NCBI RefSeq assembly: GCF_016862955.1
Contig: NZ_BONY01000034.1
Coordinates: 1 to 64,000, forward strand
Reading direction: 5' to 3'
Length of the DNA stretch: 64,000 bases
Origin: Rhizocola hellebori
GTDB lineage: Bacteria > Actinomycetota > Actinomycetes > Mycobacteriales > Micromonosporaceae
Part shown: piece by piece, positions 16,640 to 26,068 of the stretch
Layout of the letters: every line of letters begins with the position of its first letter
Numbering within the stretch: the stretch's first letter is position 1
Notes under the pieces: model-generated
Databases searched by the model: none
Seen by the model: the letters and a program-made list of their open reading frames with translations, nothing else
What the model was told of the DNA's origin: nothing
Made by a program: the position numbers and the translations under genes

Positions 16640-18174
16640 CAGTCGGCGATGAGATTCAACTCTATCTGCGGGCGAGGGTGCCGCTGATACTGCTAGTGAC
16701 GGTGGAAGAGCAGCGCGCGTTGGAGATTGTAGATCAGGTACGACGGGACAGGGATGCCAGTGCTGACCTGATTACCTGGGACATCGCCGATCGATTTCGG
16801 TCGCGGGTTGGTCGGCAAATGCCTGATGCGGCCTCGCCGGATCTCGCTCTGGACAAGATCCGGGAGATGGCTGACAGCGGCAAGGATCGCCCTGATTTGT
16901 ACGTGCTCAAGGATTTTCACGAGTTCTGGAAAAACCCCAACACGAAACGCAAGGTACGTAACCTGGCGCACGACCTCAAGTACACCAGGTCCTCGCTGAT
17001 TGTAACCATGCCGGTGCGGGACGTACCGCCGGAGCTTAGCGATGACGTCGTGATCATCGATCTGCCTCTGCCCGACGGGGCGGCCCTGCGCCGCCAGCTC
17101 GACGACCTCATCGACGGGACCACCGGTGTGCGTTCGGAACTTACTACGCACGGGCGGTCGCGGCTGGCGCAGGCTGCGCTGGGGCTGACCTCCACTCAAG
17201 CCAGCAGGGCGTTCGCCAAAGCGATCGTGCGCGACCAAGTGCTCGATGAGCGCGACATCCAAGCGGTGTTGGATGAGAAGAAGGCAGTCATCCGCCGTTC
17301 GCAGGCGCTGGAGTTCTACACCGTGGAGGAGACGCCCGATGACCTCGGCGGTCTGGAGGTTCTCAAACATTGGCTGGAGCTGCGTGAGAGAGCCTTCGGT
17401 GATGAGGCTGCCGCGTACGGATTGCCGGCACCCAAGGGCGTTGCGCTTATTGGCATTCCAGGCACCGGCAAGAGCCTGACCGCAAAAATGGTTGGTGGCT
17501 TGTGGCGGCTTCCGTTGCTGCGCCTTGATGTCGGTGCACTATTCGGCTCTCTGGTCGGCGAGTCGGAAGAGCGGGTCCGCCGGGCGCTGGACCTCGCCGA
17601 AACGGTGGCGCCGTGTGTGCTGTGGATTGACGAGCTTGAGAAGTCGCTGGCCAACGGCGGTAGCGATGGTGGCACCAGCCAGCGGGTCTTCGGCACGATT
17701 CTGACCTGGATGCAGGAGAAGACCAAGCCGGTGTTCGTGGTGGCGACCGCCAACGATGTCGCCGCTTTGCCGCCGGAGTTGTTGCGGCGCGGCCGTTTCG
17801 ACGAGGTTTTCTTCCTGGACCTGCCAACCGACGCCGAGCGCCGCGAAATCATTTCGGTGCACCTGCGCAAGCGAGGCCGCGATGTTCGCTCGTTCGACGT
17901 GGCCCACCTGAGCCGGATCTCGGAAGGGTACGTGGGGGCCGAGTTGGAACAGGCGGTCATAGACGCCATGTACCGGGCGTTTTCCGACAACGGTCGCGAC
18001 ATTACGACCGAAGACGTGGCAGCCGCCATCACGGCGCTGGTTCCTTTGTCTCAGTCGCAGAAGGAGACCATCGAGAACCTGCGGGCCTGGCTGCGGGAAG
18101 GCAGAGCCAAGTCGGCATCGTTCACCGAGGCCGCGCTGGCAGCCGAGGCCCAGGTCCGGCTGGAACTGGCCTGA
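16636..18174 (+). CDS. Ycf46-like AAA+ ATPase
   Basis: A 512-residue protein with an inactive-looking N-terminal domain (residues 1-230, starting RARVPLILLVTVEEQRALE, with DLYVLKDFHEFW where a Walker B would lie) and a complete C-terminal AAA+ module: Walker A GIPGTGKS 273-280, Walker B CVLWIDELEK 327-336, sensor 1 ATAND near 371-374, arginine finger RRGRFDE 384-390, and the helical lid. This two-part layout is that of Ycf46/CbbX-relative ATPases of plastids and cyanobacteria. Such ATPases remodel protein partners. GAGGAG precedes the ATG. It is followed after 13 bases by the HEAT/WD40 gene. Confidence 0.9.
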   Translation: MTVGDEIQLYLRARVPLILLVTVEEQRALEIVDQVRRDRDASADLITWDIADRFRSRVGRQMPDAASPDLALDKIREMADSGKDRPDLYVLKDFHEFWKNPNTKRKVRNLAHDLKYTRSSLIVTMPVRDVPPELSDDVVIIDLPLPDGAALRRQLDDLIDGTTGVRSELTTHGRSRLAQAALGLTSTQASRAFAKAIVRDQVLDERDIQAVLDEKKAVIRRSQALEFYTVEETPDDLGGLEVLKHWLELRERAFGDEAAAYGLPAPKGVALIGIPGTGKSLTAKMVGGLWRLPLLRLDVGALFGSLVGESEERVRRALDLAETVAPCVLWIDELEKSLANGGSDGGTSQRVFGTILTWMQEKTKPVFVVATANDVAALPPELLRRGRFDEVFFLDLPTDAERREIISVHLRKRGRDVRSFDVAHLSRISEGYVGAELEQAVIDAMYRAFSDNGRDITTEDVAAAITALVPLSQSQKETIENLRAWLREGRAKSASFTEAALAAEAQVRLELA

Positions 18175-18187
18175 CCCGGGAGCGCTG

Positions 18188-20644
18188 ATGTTAAGTGAGC
18201 GCCGGGCCAGGCGGATGGCGCAGCGGGCAGCTGCCGGCAATGGTGAAGACTTCGGATTCTGGGCTAAGCGCGCCTGGCGCAAACTGGCTGCGGCCGCTTG
18301 GGAGACGGACCAGTCAGCGCTGAATGTTCTGTGCACGATCGTCGGCGACACGGGCTCGCCGAGACGCCAGGACGCTCTGGACTTGATTGCCACGACATGG
18401 GTCTTCAGACGGCTTCCGCAGCTGCGCGAGCATGTTGTCGGGCATCAGGCAATGGCGCATGGCCATGCTCGGCTTGTCACCGCCGCTTTGCACGGGCAAC
18501 TGGCGCAACATTGGACCGCGCAGGAAGCCAACATTGTTCGCAAGATGCTCTCTGATGCAGACCCCGACGTGCAGGCTGGTGCAGTGTCAGCCATCCGCGC
18601 GGCAGACAGTGCCATGGTGCATGCGCTGTGGACCGTGGTACCTGGAATGTCGGCGCCGCTTGAGCATGCTTCCCATCGCTGGTGGGAGGATCCGCTAGCG
18701 ACGATCCTCATCTCGCACCGAGTATCGCCGCCCTCCTCCAATCTGGACCATATGTGGCGCACCTGGATAACCAACGCCGGTGAATCCATGTGGGTGGCGC
18801 TGAGCAATTGGCGGATTCCTGGCACGGCACAGGACGTGCGGACGCTCAGCATGATCGCGGTCGAGCCGGATGTCACACGGCTGACCGAAAGCGACCTTCG
18901 CCCAGCATTGCTGGAGTCCGCCTCACGCGCGCCCCACCCGATCGCCGAGATCGCACAGGCGAAGATTCTGGACGCTATCCGCCGTAGCACCGGACACGAA
19001 CTGGCCGATGAGGTGTGCGAAGCCGCGACCCAGCAGCCGGTTCTAGCCGCCTTCTGCAGACGTCACAAACTCGCACCCGCCGATCCAGTTCGCCGGGCCG
19101 CGTTCTTCATCCTCACTCAGCAACCCGAGCAGCTGCAAGCACTCGACCCTGACGGCTCCCTGCTGTCACTTGCCTACGCCACCGCCGACCCGCAAACGCG
19201 GAAGAGGCTGCAAAAGGGCATGCTCACCAGCGGCTCGCTGGACCTGGTGAAGGTGCTGGCCGGCGAAGACCGGCGCGGACGCCTCCACCTCATGAGCGAC
19301 GAGGAGATCAAATACCTGACCGAACAGCTGGCTGCCCGTGCCGCGTGGGAAGAGCTGTGGCGCATCGTGCTGGAGATGCCGATGGCGCGCAGTATCCGGT
19401 TGATGCAGCTGTTCGCCGGTGGCTGGTTGCCACGCGACGACGACTCCCGCGAGCTGTTCACACGGCTGGCCTCGTTCAGCCACATCAGGCTCGAAAGCGG
19501 CACCAAGGAACTGCACGGCATCTGGCCCGTCGCCGTCCCGCAAGCGCGAATCAAATTCCACGGCCGTATCAACGACGTGTCCTTCGCCCCGGACGCGCCG
19601 CAGCTGGCAGTGGCCGGCTCGTCGCGTGTGGCCGGAATCGTCGACCTGACCCAGGCCCGGCTCACCGAACGCTACGACGGGTTTGCCTCCTCGGTTGGCC
19701 GGGTGCTGCATCTGGGCGCCGGCATGTTCCTGGCCGCCGAGCGCACCAACAGGAAAGACCACGAGTGCCGGGTGATTCGCTGCGCCGACCAGAAGCGGGA
19801 AACGCTCATCCAGCTGCCTGGCTCGATAACGTCACTGGCACCGGCCGGTCCTGGCCGTTTTGTTGCAGGCACACGTTCCGGAGAACTACTGATAGGTGCC
19901 AGCGCATTCGTGGCGCCAACCCGCGTGCCGATGACCCGCCTGGAAGCCGATCCCGAATACGACTGGCCTAGAACGGTCGCGGCCGACCCGCAAGGTCAGC
20001 GCCTGGCTGTGCTCGGCCGCACCCTTATCCTCACCGACGGCTCGGCCGCGGGCGTGCTCGGCCGCGGCTTCCAGCATACCGTGGTGGCGCGGGCGGTCAT
20101 GCTCACCGCCGACCTGCTAGCGGCCTCCGACCAAAACGGCAACATCAACCTGCTCAGGCATCAGCGTCATGTGCTCAGGCCGATCGCCGGCGCGTCGGTG
20201 GCGGGCCTTGGTGGGCTGGCCGCGATCCCGTCACGCCAGCATCTCGTGGCAGCCGACCGGGCGGGTCAGCTGTCGTTCTACGACCAGACCACTTTGAAGC
20301 TGACGAGCCAGATCGCCTGTCCACCTGGCGGCGGGCATGCGACAAGCGTGCACGCAGGAGCACGCGGCGACTTCCTCGCCGTCGGCTACGACTCGGGGCA
20401 CGCCGACATCTACGACTTGCGCATTGGCGACGTGCCGTCGCTGGTGACCCGCTCCCTGTCCAGCATGGTGCCCGCCCACCTTGGGGTACTCGCCGCGGCT
20501 CGGCGCGTCCGCGCGGTCTCCGGCCCGCCTGCAGAGGTGCTCGATCTGCTGCAAGCGTGTCTGGAGCACCGATTCAGGTTCGACATCGAGATCAGCGAGA
20601 CCGTCACGATCGCGACCGGTGAGTACGACATCGCGCTGGCGTGA
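18188..20644 (+). CDS. HEAT-like/WD40 scaffold protein
   Basis: An 818-residue protein. The first ~450 residues are alpha-helical repeats with HEAT character (DALDLIATTWVFRRLPQLRE, VRKMLSDADPDVQAGAVSAI). From about residue 455 a beta-propeller follows with WD40-like blades (INDVSFAPDAPQLAVAGSS, FVAGTRSGELLIG, LLAASDQNGNINLL, LAVGYDSGHADIYDL). No catalytic motif or membrane segment is visible. GGGAG precedes the ATG. It lies between the AAA+ and Hsp70 genes with gaps of 13 and 9 bases, so it is probably the platform that links them or binds the target. The domain boundaries are by eye. Confidence 0.8.
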   Translation: MLSERRARRMAQRAAAGNGEDFGFWAKRAWRKLAAAAWETDQSALNVLCTIVGDTGSPRRQDALDLIATTWVFRRLPQLREHVVGHQAMAHGHARLVTAALHGQLAQHWTAQEANIVRKMLSDADPDVQAGAVSAIRAADSAMVHALWTVVPGMSAPLEHASHRWWEDPLATILISHRVSPPSSNLDHMWRTWITNAGESMWVALSNWRIPGTAQDVRTLSMIAVEPDVTRLTESDLRPALLESASRAPHPIAEIAQAKILDAIRRSTGHELADEVCEAATQQPVLAAFCRRHKLAPADPVRRAAFFILTQQPEQLQALDPDGSLLSLAYATADPQTRKRLQKGMLTSGSLDLVKVLAGEDRRGRLHLMSDEEIKYLTEQLAARAAWEELWRIVLEMPMARSIRLMQLFAGGWLPRDDDSRELFTRLASFSHIRLESGTKELHGIWPVAVPQARIKFHGRINDVSFAPDAPQLAVAGSSRVAGIVDLTQARLTERYDGFASSVGRVLHLGAGMFLAAERTNRKDHECRVIRCADQKRETLIQLPGSITSLAPAGPGRFVAGTRSGELLIGASAFVAPTRVPMTRLEADPEYDWPRTVAADPQGQRLAVLGRTLILTDGSAAGVLGRGFQHTVVARAVMLTADLLAASDQNGNINLLRHQRHVLRPIAGASVAGLGGLAAIPSRQHLVAADRAGQLSFYDQTTLKLTSQIACPPGGGHATSVHAGARGDFLAVGYDSGHADIYDLRIGDVPSLVTRSLSSMVPAHLGVLAAARRVRAVSGPPAEVLDLLQACLEHRFRFDIEISETVTIATGEYDIALA

Positions 20645-20653
20645 AAGGAAAAC

Positions 20654-22264
20654 ATGGCCACACGAATCGGTATCGACTTCGGCACCGCGAACACCGTTGT
20701 CGCGCAATGGAACGCCGAACGCGATCGCGGCGAGCCGATTGACCTCGCCGGGATCGATGTGCTTCGCCCGAGCGCGGCCGGTGTCACCCAACGGGTAGTT
20801 CCCTCCGTCGTCGCCTACGACCGCCAATCGGGAACAAGAACCATCGGTGGGCAGGTCTCCCCTGACATGTTCACCGATCCCGGCCAGGCCGTGTTCCGGT
20901 CGACCAAGAGCGTGATCACCGGACGTATCAAGGACATCGCGCGGCAGGTGGGAGCAGGCTCGATCAGCCCCCGGCACGCCGCGACCCAGTTCCTCAGCGA
21001 CATCCTTGCCGCCACCATGCTGGCTGTCGACTCACGCGATCTGGAGATCGTGGCGACGGCGCCCGTGGAGGCCTTCGACACCTACCGGGACTGGATGGTA
21101 CGCGAAGTCAGCGAACAGGCCGGGCTGGCCCGGCTACGCGTGGTCGATGAGGCGACCGCGGCTGCGGTCGGCTACAGCGCGCGGCTCAATCCCGGTGACA
21201 CGTTCATGGTCTTCGACTTCGGGGCGGGCACGCTGGACATTTCCGTGGTGCGGGTACAGGACGCCCAGGCAAGCCAAGGCGGCGGAGCCGGAGTGAGGGT
21301 CGTCGGCAAGGCCGGCATCGACTTCGGCGGCGACAACATCGACGCGCTTCTTGCCGAGCACGTGGCCAGCCGCCTACGTCTGCCATATGGCGACAGCCAT
21401 CTGCACAACCAGATCTTCGGGCAGCTTTTGCGATCAGCGGAAGCGGCGAAGATGGCGCTCACCTCCGGTCCGCTAGCCACCATCCGCGCCGTCCACCCCG
21501 ACGGCACCGAGTACAGCGCGGAAATGAGCCGCGGCGACTTCGACGCGCTGCTGCGAAACAAAGATGTGACCGGCAGGGTGGGGCGCGCCCTTCGGGCCGC
21601 GCTGGACAAAGCGGCGGGAGCCGGATTCGTCGCCGACCAGATCCGCGACGTCTTCCTAGTCGGCGGCACCAGCCTAATCCCGGCCATCCAAGACGTGGTG
21701 TACATGCAGTTCCCAAGGGACATCGTGCGCATCGACCGGCCGCTGGAGGCAGTGGCCGCCGGCGCGGCCGGCATCGCCGGTGGCTACGAGTTGCATGACC
21801 ACATCCAGCACGACTATGTCATCCGGCATGTCAACCGCGACACCGGAGAATACGAATTCGAGTCGCTCGTCCCGGCAGGCACCGAATACCCAACGTTGAC
21901 CCCCATCAAGACCATGACCATCAAGGGGGTACGAGACGGGCAACGCAATCTGGGACTGGCCATCTATGAACGCGCCCACGCCACCTTTCGCGACGCCAGC
22001 GCAGACCTGGAAATCATGTTCGACGCCAATGGCGGCGCGCGAGCCGTCGCGGTCACCAGCCAGCAACGTCAGCAGCGCTCGACACTGTGGCTCAACGAGG
22101 ACAGCCCCACATTTTTGGAAGCCGACCCGCCCGCCACCGCCGGTTCGGACAGATTCCGTCTCGACTTCAGAGTCGATGCGCAGAAACGGCTGACAGTATC
22201 AGCGTTCGACCTGGAACGCAGAACATGGGTTCTCGATCAACAGCCCGTTGTTCGCCTGTCCTGA
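20654..22264 (+). CDS. Hsp70-like chaperone ATPase
   Basis: A 536-residue member of the actin/Hsp70 ATPase fold: phosphate-1 IGIDFGTANT (5-14), connect-1 VVDEATAAAVGY (163-174), phosphate-2 FDFGAGTLD (187-195), GIDFGGDNID (221-230) and the adenosine motif FLVGGTSLIPA (334-344). After residue ~400 a beta-rich segment replaces the usual substrate-binding domain, and the helical lid of DnaK is absent (DnaK is about 610-640 residues). No DnaJ or GrpE gene is adjacent. AAAGGA precedes the ATG. It closes the six-gene operon, with a hairpin terminator 47 bases downstream. Confidence 0.88.
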   Translation: MATRIGIDFGTANTVVAQWNAERDRGEPIDLAGIDVLRPSAAGVTQRVVPSVVAYDRQSGTRTIGGQVSPDMFTDPGQAVFRSTKSVITGRIKDIARQVGAGSISPRHAATQFLSDILAATMLAVDSRDLEIVATAPVEAFDTYRDWMVREVSEQAGLARLRVVDEATAAAVGYSARLNPGDTFMVFDFGAGTLDISVVRVQDAQASQGGGAGVRVVGKAGIDFGGDNIDALLAEHVASRLRLPYGDSHLHNQIFGQLLRSAEAAKMALTSGPLATIRAVHPDGTEYSAEMSRGDFDALLRNKDVTGRVGRALRAALDKAAGAGFVADQIRDVFLVGGTSLIPAIQDVVYMQFPRDIVRIDRPLEAVAAGAAGIAGGYELHDHIQHDYVIRHVNRDTGEYEFESLVPAGTEYPTLTPIKTMTIKGVRDGQRNLGLAIYERAHATFRDASADLEIMFDANGGARAVAVTSQQRQQRSTLWLNEDSPTFLEADPPATAGSDRFRLDFRVDAQKRLTVSAFDLERRTWVLDQQPVVRLS

Positions 22265-22310
22265 TCCTGTCGCCGATCCATAACGACCTAGTCAACAGGC
22301 GTTGCATCCT

Positions 22311-22338
22311 CGGCGACTCGCGGAAGGCGAAGTCGCCG
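22311..22338 (+). terminator. Terminator hairpin of the six-gene operon
   Basis: CGGCGACT (22311-22318) and AGTCGCCG (22331-22338) form an exact 8-bp stem with a 12-base loop, 47 bases after the Hsp70-like stop. TCCTTGG follows, with no long T-run. It supports separate transcription of the next gene at 22578. Confidence 0.5.
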
Positions 22339-22577
22339 TCCTTGGACGCGATCGGGACAGTGGACGGCTGAGATCGGGATGGTTGCCGGGCGGTACTCAC
22401 GTGAACGTCGCGATGTCGGTCGGGCCACATAGACTCCAATGCGAGCGAACCCCGGCCGCTACAGATGCTCGCTGCCGGACGACTCTCCAAAAGTCTTTCC
22501 AAGATTTTTTGCCGGTATGCAGTTCTGGCGGGCTGGAGGAGTAGAAGCGCAAACTCCAGACCTTAAGGAGCCGGACC

Positions 22578-23990
22578 ATGAACGAGAACGAAGCCACCGC
22601 CTCGAAGAACTCCGATTCGGAGAATATGCCGCAGCCGGAGGTCCCATCGTCACCAGCGTTCGACAGCGCTGGCACGACAAGCCGGACCGGAAAGGGCGCT
22701 CCGCCGACCGCGACGTCGCCCCATAGCGCCGAGGCTGCAGCTGCGGGGCTCGATGTTTCGCAGACCGAGGAGCCACCGCTAGTGGGTGTGATCATCAAGC
22801 ACCGCCAGCGCACCTTGCAGCGCAACATGGCCGCTAGAACCCGGCGCCTCGCCGAACACCGGCCCCGTCGCCGCAGCATGAGGGTGGTCAGGCGGACTCT
22901 CCTCCCGCGAGACGTCCAGCCGTCGGTAGTCAAGGAGTTGCGCGCTGTGCTGGCTCCACTCGCGAACATCATCGAGAGCGTGGTGGCCCCGATCCAGCGG
23001 ATGCTGCAAAAGTTCGCGGAGTTCATCCGTCCGGCCTGGCTCCAGGCGTTCCAGAAGATGCAGAACATGCTCAGCCTGCACCCGGCGATCGAGGCTCTCC
23101 GGAGCATCCAGGAAAGGCTGGCCGCGGCAATGCGTCCAGCTTTCGGGCTGTTCTCACAAGTCCGCAGCACCGTTGCCCGCGCCCTGGATCCCCTGATGAT
23201 TTTGCTTCATCAGACTCGCGAATGGACGAAGGAGTTCATGACCGCCGGGGCGAAGCTGAACCGCCTCGTCGATGCGATATTCAGCTCCCGGAGCTGGAGC
23301 TTCCCGGATATCACCGGTGGTTTCTTGGCGACCTTGTTCGAGACGATAACGCGCTGGGCGGTCTGGGCCGTCTTTCGAGTTGCGGTCACAACGCGTGAGG
23401 CCATCATTCACGACGAGAACAGCGAGGAGGTCGTCCGGCGGTTCGCGCTGCAGGTTTTAGACCTCCTTCCGGATGGGCCGCTCGTCGAGGCCGCGAGGGA
23501 AGCGCTCCTCGAGGATGACTGGCTCGACACGGACCCTAGTCGGGTCAAGTCTGTCTTGCGTCGGCGCATCCGCGAACTGCACCGCAATCACAAGCTCATC
23601 GGTGCCACCAAGCTTAACTACCGCCTCGTCACGTCCCTCGATAGGTCGACGGCTGGTATCGACGGCCAGGAGCTCACGCTCGGCGAGGTGCTCGCCGACC
23701 CGCTCACCGTCGAGGACGTCGTGCTGAGCCAGCCCGAGTTTCGCGATGAACGCATCGAGCGAGTACTCGGCCAACTGAACCTTCACGAAGCGCGAGTGGC
23801 TGGCCTCTGGGCAAGCTGCGACGACATGACCTGGGAAACGGCAGCTACCGAAGCTGGGCAGCCCGCGGAGTTCGGCGAACGCGTCCGGAGGAAGTTGCGC
23901 CGTCTTGGCAACGAGTTCAACCGTCGCCAGTCGGATCCGCATCGCACCCCCGTCTCCACGGGTCCAAAACCCGTGCCCGCTTTCTGCTGA
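22578..23990 (+). CDS. Protein with C-terminal sigma-like HTH
   Basis: A 470-residue protein starting at ATG 22578 with AAGGAG seven bases upstream. The first 70 residues are disordered (Ser/Pro/Ala/Glu), then a basic patch (RRLAEHRPRRRSMRVVRR) and a long helical region with amphipathic segments (PLANIIESVVAPIQRMLQKF) and one more hydrophobic part (ITRWAVWAVFRVAV). The C-terminus has DERIERVLGQLNLHEARVAG then TWETAATEAGQPAEFGER and RVRRKLRRLG, which looks like sigma region 4: an acidic lead helix, an HTH and a basic recognition helix. It may bind DNA or RNA polymerase. No close family name comes to mind. Confidence 0.75.
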   Translation: MNENEATASKNSDSENMPQPEVPSSPAFDSAGTTSRTGKGAPPTATSPHSAEAAAAGLDVSQTEEPPLVGVIIKHRQRTLQRNMAARTRRLAEHRPRRRSMRVVRRTLLPRDVQPSVVKELRAVLAPLANIIESVVAPIQRMLQKFAEFIRPAWLQAFQKMQNMLSLHPAIEALRSIQERLAAAMRPAFGLFSQVRSTVARALDPLMILLHQTREWTKEFMTAGAKLNRLVDAIFSSRSWSFPDITGGFLATLFETITRWAVWAVFRVAVTTREAIIHDENSEEVVRRFALQVLDLLPDGPLVEAAREALLEDDWLDTDPSRVKSVLRRRIRELHRNHKLIGATKLNYRLVTSLDRSTAGIDGQELTLGEVLADPLTVEDVVLSQPEFRDERIERVLGQLNLHEARVAGLWASCDDMTWETAATEAGQPAEFGERVRRKLRRLGNEFNRRQSDPHRTPVSTGPKPVPAFC

Positions 23991-24094
23991 TCTGCCTAGA
24001 CGTTTGCGGGCTACGCCGCTCCCGACCAATTCACTATCATGATCGTGAGCGGCTTCCCGAATATGAATCTCGCTCTCTCTCCCGGAGGTCCAGC

Positions 24095-24367
24095 ATGCCC
24101 GCGACAGCGGACGGCATCCGCTCGCCCAAAAGCCGGAACATGACACCGAACGCGGTGGCCGGCCCGACTATCACCCGAAGGCACAGAGCCATCATGACCA
24201 GCAGCTTCAGCACCCTGCTTACCTCCTCCCTCGCTCAGATCCTCGATCTTGTCCCGACCGGTCTGCACGGTAAGCTCCTCGGGATCCAGATCGCAGTTGC
24301 CGCGATCGCTCTGCTCTACCTCGTTCTCCCCAGCAAGGCCAAGATCACCCTTGAGTGGGAAAGATGA
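24095..24367 (+). CDS. Small membrane protein
   Basis: A 90-residue frame whose ATG follows GGAGG at a spacing of six bases. After a polar N-terminus there are two hydrophobic parts (FSTLLTSSLAQILDLVP and KLLGIQIAVAAIALLYLVLP), then a short charged tail. A start at the internal ATG 24194 is possible but has no good ribosome site. It follows the HTH-tailed gene on the same strand by 104 bases. Function unknown. Confidence 0.55.
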   Translation: MPATADGIRSPKSRNMTPNAVAGPTITRRHRAIMTSSFSTLLTSSLAQILDLVPTGLHGKLLGIQIAVAAIALLYLVLPSKAKITLEWER

Positions 24368-24421
24368 TCGACGCGGAGCCGGAGGGAGCGGCTTCGCCCA
24401 CAGTGAGAACGAGGAGATCCT

Positions 24422-24454
24422 GAAGTACGGCGACCTCATCGGCCGCCGTACTTC
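24422..24454. terminator. Stem-loop after the small membrane protein gene
   Basis: GAAGTACGGCG (24422-24432) pairs exactly with CGCCGTACTTC (24444-24454), an 11-bp stem with an 11-base loop. It lies 55 bases after the stop at 24367 and just before the transposase relic, so it likely ends transcription from the left. Confidence 0.6.
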
Positions 24455-24469
24455 AAAGACATTGGCGCG

Positions 24470-24920
24470 AGCAATGGCGTCCACGCCAAGTGCGGCTGCC
24501 GACACTGATTGAGTGCCGGTCATGGCCCGGCGGCACCGAGTACCGGTTGCCGCGAAACAACACCAACGCCTGCGCCGTCACAGCCTCGGGCAGGATGCGC
24601 CACCAGCGTTGCGCCGCAGAGTGATTGGCCTCTTCACCACACCCTTGCGGTAACCGTGCCGTGGTGGGCATACGTCCACGCGACAGCGTAGTACTTCGCG
24701 ACCGCGGCGAACGCCGCCGTCAACCGCCCCGAGCTCGGCTAGCACACGGTGGCCATCCGGTCGAAACGCCACCGCCGCGTCAGCCCTCTTGGGCACCGCA
24801 CCACCGCGTCGATCGCCTCGATCAGATGCGGTAGGGGCCTCTCGGCGTCGGCCAGCGCCACGCCACTTACCCGAGTGCGAATGGGCACCACGAGCAGATG
24901 CGCCTGCGTCCCCACGCCTC
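24470..24920 (-). pseudogene. IS21/Mu-like transposase fragment (C-terminal half)
   Basis: Minus-strand frames together read like the core and tail of an IS21-type transposase: PLPHLIEAIDAVVRC, RRWRFDRMATVC then an in-frame stop, SSGRLTAAFAAVAKYYAVA, a frameshift, VDVCPPRHGYRKGVV, a frameshift, EEANHSAAQRWWRILPE, and AQALVLFRGNRYSVPPG. The final motif (FR-x-N-x-YSVPP) is typical of the C-terminal beta domain of these enzymes. The stop and two or more frameshifts show that it is dead. Its orientation matches the IS21-like N-terminal relic at 29678. Confidence 0.65.
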
Positions 24921-25108
24921 ACCCTGCCGGCATCGAGCACCCTCGCACCGTTGCCGTGAGCCGTGATGCGGCCAGGACAAACGCAGTACTGCGTCAGCAC
25001 CAAACGTAACAAGAAGCGCACCGACATGGGCTGGACGCGCCCCGGCGCTTACCCGATGCCAGGTTCCAACGCCCCACGATCTCCACCGTCGAGAAGTCAG
25101 GTGCCTCT

Positions 25109-25627
25109 GTGTTCCGGGCGAGCAGACGTACGCATGAGGTTGTGTTGACGTCGTCGAGCCGATATGCCATCGAGGTTGCGCAGCCGAATTCTTCGTCGGA
25201 ATTCTGTGCGGATCAGAGCACGCTGTGGAGCAGCTCTGACTGGTCACTCAGCCCGAACGCGCGCCTCGTCGACCAGGATGCGCTCGCCTCACTGCTGGGC
25301 TGGCTCACGGTCGCCGCGATCGTGCTAGGCATTGGTGGCTCGATCATCGCCTCATGGCTCTGGGAGCTAGCCGTCGCGCGACCAAGCTCTTCGCCTCAGG
25401 AGCCTCCGCCAGGCTCAGGGTGTCAGGAGTTTCAAGCAAGCTCAGACTCTCAGGGGTCTCAGGCAGGCTCAGCACCTCACGAGCCTCGGCCAGGCCCAGC
25501 GCCACCCAAGCTAAGGCCTGTCGCAGAGCAGGAAATGCCCGCGCCGATGGCTGATGCGCGGATAATCCACCAGGCACCCGACCCTGAAGGCTCCCGGAAT
25601 ATGGAGGCGAAACGGCCGCCGGAGTGA
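25109..25627 (+). CDS. Hypothetical single-pass membrane protein
   Basis: A frame of 172 residues from GTG 25109. A hydrophobic segment (LASLLGWLTVAAIVLGIGGS) lies near residue 60 to 85, preceded by a Ser-rich polar part and followed by a Pro/Ser/Gln-rich, low-complexity tail. Composition is not that of a shadow frame, but no ribosome site is clear and the start is uncertain. No homology recognised. Confidence 0.4.
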   Translation: MFRASRRTHEVVLTSSSRYAIEVAQPNSSSEFCADQSTLWSSSDWSLSPNARLVDQDALASLLGWLTVAAIVLGIGGSIIASWLWELAVARPSSSPQEPPPGSGCQEFQASSDSQGSQAGSAPHEPRPGPAPPKLRPVAEQEMPAPMADARIIHQAPDPEGSRNMEAKRPPE

Positions 25628-26023
25628 GCCTGGCAATGGGTACACATGGACCTGATCACTGGGATCCAGTCACGGCCACCCCTCATTGTGGCGTCGGTCA
25701 CATGCTGCATGCGGTTAAAGACCACCCGGCCACATGCCTGCTCAGATAACGAATTCGGTTAAGAAAGACGTCCATGACCGATCAACAACGATTGGGAACA
25801 ACCGCGAACCTGCTGGCCAATGAAGCCTGCCGCTAAATCGGACCAGATGGTGCAAGAAGGGTATTTCAAGGTTGAAGTCGCGGGCTTGGCGCAATCTCCG
25901 AACAAGATCGCCCGTTAAGAAACCCGTTAAGAATTAGCTTCACGAACCGTCAAAAAGGTTCAGGGACAACAAAGAAGGATTCCCCAGGTCGGAGTCCATA
26001 TTGGTGCCCAGATGCCCGATTTC

Positions 26024-26068
26024 AAACTCCGAAAGGGAGTAGGGGTTCGAGTCCCTGGCGGCGCACTC
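26024..26068 (+). other. tRNA 3'-end-like fragment, possible attachment site
   Basis: The stretch contains a short hairpin CTCC-GAAAG-GGAG like the long variable arm of a class II tRNA, then a T-arm-like AGGGGTTCGAGTCCCT (26041-26056) and an acceptor-like GGCGGCGCA. No matching acceptor 5' strand, D arm or well-paired anticodon stem is present upstream, so this is not a working tRNA gene. Such 3' fragments are commonly left at attachment sites of integrative elements. Confidence 0.35.
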
